Shown here piece after piece: positions 59,971 through 64,000 of a DNA stretch of 64,000 nt. Both the position numbers and the translations under genes were made by a program. This DNA comes from Epiperipatus broadwayi (taxonomy: Eukaryota; Onychophora; Udeonychophora; Euonychophora; Peripatidae). How positions within the stretch are numbered: the first letter of the stretch is position 1; each line of letters begins with the position of its first letter. The notes beneath the pieces were generated by a model that worked only from the letters and a program-made list of their open reading frames with translations, ran no database searches and was not told the DNA's origin. Location of the stretch: assembly GCA_028023455.1 (NCBI GenBank), contig JAQFVV010000451.1, forward strand, positions 312,001-376,000, written 5' to 3'.

Positions 59971-60984
59971 TTTAACTGCAACAAAATTTGGATTTTAACC
60001 AACCAAAAAAACAAACTGGATTAAAATAGTTTTAGCATAATGGATCATATCCAAGTATTGAAATAAGTTATAGAAAGAAATGAATAGGAATTGTCATTAT
60101 TCTTTGGACTTGTAAATTATGAAAAGGCATTTGATATTGTGAGTTTTTCTATAGTGATTAAAGCATTGGATCAACAAGACAGAAACATAGGATATTGTTA
60201 TAGTCTAAAAAATATTTATCAAAATACAATAGCAACAATTAGATTATATTGTAAGAAGATTAAAGTTGAGAACAGTACATGACAGGATAATTCTACAACT
60301 TCAAAATCTTCTATAGCAGCTGTATAAAAAGTATTTTCTGGATTAAAATGCAAATCTAAGGAAATAAAAATAAATATAGGTTATTCAAGACAACTAGATT
60401 TTGCAGATTATGTGGTTCTTTTTAAAAATAATGCTTCAGAACTTTAGGAAATGTTGCAAGAGTTATCAGATGAAAGTAAGAAAATAGATCTAAAACTAAA
60501 TACTAAAAAAAAAAAAAAAAAACTAATGTAATGTTCAATGGATTTTCTCAGAAAAAAAAAAAAAAGATTGATAATGGTAAATTAAAAGAAGTTACCGATT
60601 ACAAATATCTTAGTCAGATTACTAATGCAGGTGAAAACATAATGGATGAAAATAGTCATAGAATTAAATTTGGATAGAGTGTTATTGGTAGAAATAATAT
60701 TACATGGAAAACATAAGAGAAATAAAGAGACTTGATTATTAATTTAAGTTGGATAGATATTAGGAGTAACAAGAAGGGAACTGAAAACAAAAATACATGG
60801 GTAGTTGAGTCTTAAACTGGATCCCAAGATTTTGTAAAAGATTAGAAAGAGACCACATGTAGTAAGAAGGATAAAATAAGGAAGCTTGCTGATATTATGC
60901 AGAGAAGATAATATTCTTTAACCTGTTTTGTGCAGTAACATATTAAAATGTCATACTTTCTTATTATAGCATTTAATATCTAGA

Positions 60985-62030
60985 TACCCATCTTATTTCA
61001 TTGAGAGGTCTGAATGATATAATGCCAATTTCTGAAAGGTTGGCCATTTTTTTAAGTTTTTCAATTCTTGTAGATGATCTAATAATCATTGTCTATATTG
61101 TCTTTAAAAGGGATTCAAAATCCTTAATAAATGAAACCTGTTTCCATGCATCATGTATTTCCGAGATCTTTTCTGAGTCACACAGTACTGTTGAACTAAA
61201 TGTGAAATATCGTCTCGTAGATTAGCAGCTACACTATTTGTTTTTCCTAACATTGTAGAGGTAAATATAACAATTTTTTTGTAAATTGAAGTTATTCTCT
61301 CTCTATAACTTTGTTATCCTATTACATACAATGAGCTTAATAATGCTGACAAATTCTGACTGATAACTGGGTGCAAATTTTGATCTGTATTTTATATATA
61401 TTAATTTTTTTTTCCTATAGGAATATCCATATTATCATCAACTATCAAACAATAGAAGATATTCACACTTCATCAATAATCTCTTTATGTATGATTAAAT
61501 TTATACATTCTATAAATTCAAAGGAATAATTCTTGCTAGGCCATGATTCGGGAATATTAACATATTTTCCTACATTATCATGTACAGATTGTACAGAAAA
61601 TATTGACGAATTGATGGCAATTGTTAGGATAATATTGTCTATTAGAATTTTAACTGTGTTTTTATGTGTTTCCTAATTTCAGATTATGATCTTCTGGGTT
61701 TTCAGTTAAAATTCTCAAAATTCCTCCATTGTTTTTATTTCGAATGACAATAACTGATTCACAATGCTTTTTGACTTAAATGTCACTTTAAATAATCTAC
61801 TTTCCATTTTGTCTAGTTTTTACTGGTAGTAAATTCATTTTTTAAATTTGTGACTGACAGTACATTTTACAAATACTGCTCTGATAACTAAAAACCCAAT
61901 TTAATACAGCAGTTATAATTTTTGATGATGATGGTATTTCAGTTTCACCCGATTGGTAGAGCCATTCATATTTAAATTGTTAAGATTGAATCGATGCAGA
62001 ATTAGATTGACTTGCTGAACATTTTGACAT
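60985..62030 (-). pseudogene. hAT-superfamily transposase, ZNF862/KIAA1586-like, decayed
   Basis: Minus strand from an ATG at 62028-62030, with several stops and frameshifts. Read in order: FKYEWLYQSGE, VKKHCESVIVIRN and ILTENPEDHNLKLGN (N-terminal zinc-finger-like region), GKYVNIPESWPS, ECINLIIHKEIIDEV, FYCLIVDDNMDIPIGKK (counterpart of the 'FSLLVDESTD' motif of this family), GKTNSVAANLRDDISHLVQQYC, DAWKQVSFIKDFESLLKT and MANLSEIGIISFRPL. The order matches C-terminally truncated hAT transposases of the ZNF862/KIAA1586 type known in many animals. The catalytic DDE residues cannot all be placed. A domesticated host gene is unlikely given the stops. Confidence 0.72.
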
Positions 62031-62540
62031 TTATCGAGCCAAAAATAAAATATTTATACGTTGGATTTTTTTTTTATAAATTACAGTAAAAAAGTCTCAT
62101 CACATTCAAACTGCAGTCCTAGTTGTGCGAAAATTCTGCCATGGCAACGGACAATGGAAAAAAGGTAGTGTTCGATCAGCACTGTTATATATTGCCGAAA
62201 TGTAGTAGAATAGAAATTTATTTTTATTTATTTCAGGCAGGTCACAATGAAATCCCCATACAAATTTTCCTATCCCCACTGCATGTACAGGTCAATTCTA
62301 TCATCTTTTTTATCAAAATTATTCGTCTAGATTCAACATTATGTGTTTAAATGTAAAAACAAATGGATGAATACTTAGAGAATTGCAATGCCAGGAGTGT
62401 GCAGAAGCTGCTGAGCAAAATTGCTTCACAATTGCACAGTTTAGAGAGAATATTGGTAATATCTAATATTTTTTTAATCATATTTCTTTCAATCATCAGG
62501 CATATTATTATCATTTGGATTTTAAATATATAGCCATGCC
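62031..62540. other. No gene recognised
   Basis: The open frame 62123-62350 has no motif. May include the hAT 5' non-coding end. Confidence 0.4.
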
Positions 62541-62549
62541 AATAATTCT

Positions 62550-62850
62550 CTATTTCTTTATCTGCTTCTTTTAAATATCTGTAATGATTCCATTATTTCC
62601 CGAAGCTTTTCCATTCTTCATAGATTTAATCACATGCTTCACTTCATTTAAAACAATGCCATTATTATATAAGACACCTTTTTTCTTGATCCTTTATGAT
62701 TTACATAGTATTTTGTACAATTCTTCTACTTACTTAATAAAATCATCTCTAATAGTAATAGTGGCATCTTTTTCTTATTACCATAATGATTTTTTTCTTC
62801 ACAATATTAAAAAATCATTTTACATCTAAAATTTATCGACTTCTGTTGTT
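62550..62850 (-). pseudogene. LINE reverse transcriptase N-terminal fragment
   Basis: Minus strand: VEELYKILCKS, then VKHVIKSMKNGKASGNNGII followed by T and a stop. The 'MKNGKA.G.DGI' motif sits at the start of LINE reverse transcriptases (RTE and relatives). Only about 100 codons are recognisable and stops are present. It is opposite in orientation to the RTE at 59-60.9 kb, so it is a separate copy. Confidence 0.65.
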
Positions 62851-63660
62851 TTTCTTCTCATTTTGCAGTCATGTCTCTATACCATTTTATATTTCTATAC
62901 TATTTTACAGAATGCCCAATAGTACCTTCTGCTAAATAAGTCATTTGATATAATTGCAGTTTTTTATTACTACTATCTGGACAGTGGAATTTAATGGAGT
63001 ACAATATTTGCTGTCTTCTTATTAATCTAAATCAAGTCTGAGCCATTAACGGTTTGAAGGCAATGAAATGCTATTAAACTATCACAAAGCATAACCAGAA
63101 TTAGGATTTTTCATGTACTAAATTTTTACTGCACTATCTCTTGATAGTCCTCATACATAAGAAAAAAGATGAACATTTGACACCCACACACCATGTATAA
63201 TTAATATTGCATAACTATTTATGTAATTAATATATCACAGTTATATGTTATAATATTGGATTTTCAAGCACTCAGTGCTTGTTAACTGTAAAGAGCATTA
63301 TATTTAATAGTTTGTATGTTTCATCGTTCACATTTTGGAATAAAGCAAACAAAAATCTACTTAATACAAGATTTGAAATTAATATTGTTGGGGTTTGCAT
63401 AGCTAATGAAAAGATGTTCATCTGAAATAGACACAGTGAGTCTTAATAAGTTTTCAATTCGTTTGAATATAACATATATTCTGATTACATAATGAGCTAA
63501 TAAATAGTAAGCAAATGATCTCATTTTCGATATAATTAATATTACTCATTATTCTTTAATCCCATATATAAGAAAGTCTTAATATACTACTTACACAGTT
63601 TAGTGCAATATACTTTTTTCCACCATATATCATTGAAACAACAATGTGTAAGCAGGAGTC
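62851..63660. other. AT-rich, no gene recognised
   Basis: No supported feature. Confidence 0.5.
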
Positions 63661-63669
63661 GTGTACTAG

Positions 63670-63755
63670 AGGCGTGGTATAGTTAATGCATTGGTAGAGT
63701 AGAAGATTCTGGATATCAAAGTCTATGGATTGTGGCTCAAGCTGGTGACTTTAAA
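63670..63755 (+). repeat. Old tRNA-like SINE fragment, tentative
   Basis: GGCGTGGTATAGTTAATGCA, TGGTAGAGTAGAAGATTCTG, GATATCAAAGTCTATGGA and GGCTCAAGCTGG follow tRNA order (A box, anticodon arm, B box) loosely. A related string (GCAATGGTAGTCTACC ... GAATTGATTCCAG) lies at 19808-19860. It is too diverged to be a working tRNA. Confidence 0.35.
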
Positions 63756-64000
63756 TGCTTAAGCTTTTTAGAAACTCCCAAATAATAAATTATTTGATTA
63801 CTTTTACCAAACAAACATGCTTTGAACATGACCCACTCACTATGAAATTGATTTGGACACTAGAAAAAATAATAGATTGTAAGCCTTTAAACTATAATGT
63901 TGGAAGAATCTTAACAAATACAGCAAAAAATAAAATAAACAAAAAAAAAAAGATGGTAGTCTTGTAATAGAATACAAAAGTCACTTAGAAAATCATGTGA
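63756..64000. other. AT-rich, no gene recognised
   Basis: The frame 63755-63967 is low complexity without motif. Confidence 0.45.

Larger units (their letters stand above)
59050..60910 (+). pseudogene. RTE-type LINE reverse transcriptase, decayed and interrupted
   Basis: Plus strand. [20 protein letters not shown] then [17 protein letters not shown] (RT motif 1) up to 59191, a foldback to 59956, then the frame resumes with QQNLDFNQP, MDHIQVLK, FFGLVNYEKAFDIV (RT domain A region), DFADYVVLF (catalytic FADD with the second D replaced by Y), KLNTKK, KLKEVTDYKYL and a C-terminal GVTRREL near 60760. Many stops and frameshifts. The gap between about 60700 and 60760 removes the connector between RT and the C-terminal motif. 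Same LINE type as 41.6-42.1 kb. Confidence 0.85.

Overview
This is eukaryotic, strongly AT-rich, gene-poor DNA. Introns, poly-A tailed tRNA-derived SINEs, LTR retrotransposons, Penelope-like elements (PLEs), an RTE-type LINE and a hAT transposase relic point to an invertebrate animal (arthropod, mollusc or cnidarian are all possible; I cannot name the species). I see no bacterial operon, rRNA gene, CRISPR array or convincing complete host gene. The only host-gene candidates are two minus-strand coding-like stretches, at 47208-47399 (acidic protein tail) and 48472-48738.

Layout. 1-6 kb: a hairpin element (289-606), a compound foldback element with hammerhead ribozyme motifs (2819-3785) and two inverted-pair PLE 3' ends (3982-4311, 5492-5966). 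6-22.6 kb: mostly featureless AT-rich DNA with SINE-like sequences (6371-6465, 9815-9911), a tandem duplication near 13.1 kb and two foldback relics (19.2 and 20.4 kb). 22.65-38.46 kb: two nested LTR retrotransposons, both on the minus strand. The outer one (22658-38456, 4-bp target duplication CTAT) has its right LTR split by the inner one (29746-37450, 4-bp duplication ATAT). Both have ~2.6-kb LTRs and short internal regions with no reverse transcriptase or integrase, so both look non-autonomous. 38.9-51.4 kb: three decayed PLE copies with RT and/or GIY-YIG remnants, three of them hit by foldback insertions, plus an RTE 3' end at 41.6-42.1 kb. 51.4-64 kb: a 0.65-kb foldback (52.0 kb), a 1.2-kb compound foldback with three hammerhead motifs (54.5-55.7 kb), a decayed RTE LINE interrupted by a foldback (59.0-60.9 kb) and a decayed hAT (ZNF862/KIAA1586-like) transposase (61.0-62.0 kb, minus strand).

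Main result. At least eight insertions share an architecture that simple MITEs do not explain: an inverted repeat in which only one arm carries a 35-50-nt single-ended tail, flanked by 10-17-bp direct repeats. Four larger ones share the order arm - short spacer - tailed arm - inverted tailed arm. Two sequence families within this group carry hammerhead ribozyme motifs with conserved CUGANGA/GAAA cores, paired stem I and a palindromic stem III. I interpret them as internally deleted, non-autonomous Penelope-like (or retrozyme-like) retroelements, probably mobilised by PLE enzymes like those whose relics lie in the same window. Two insertions have a paralogous empty site inside the window, which fixes their boundaries.
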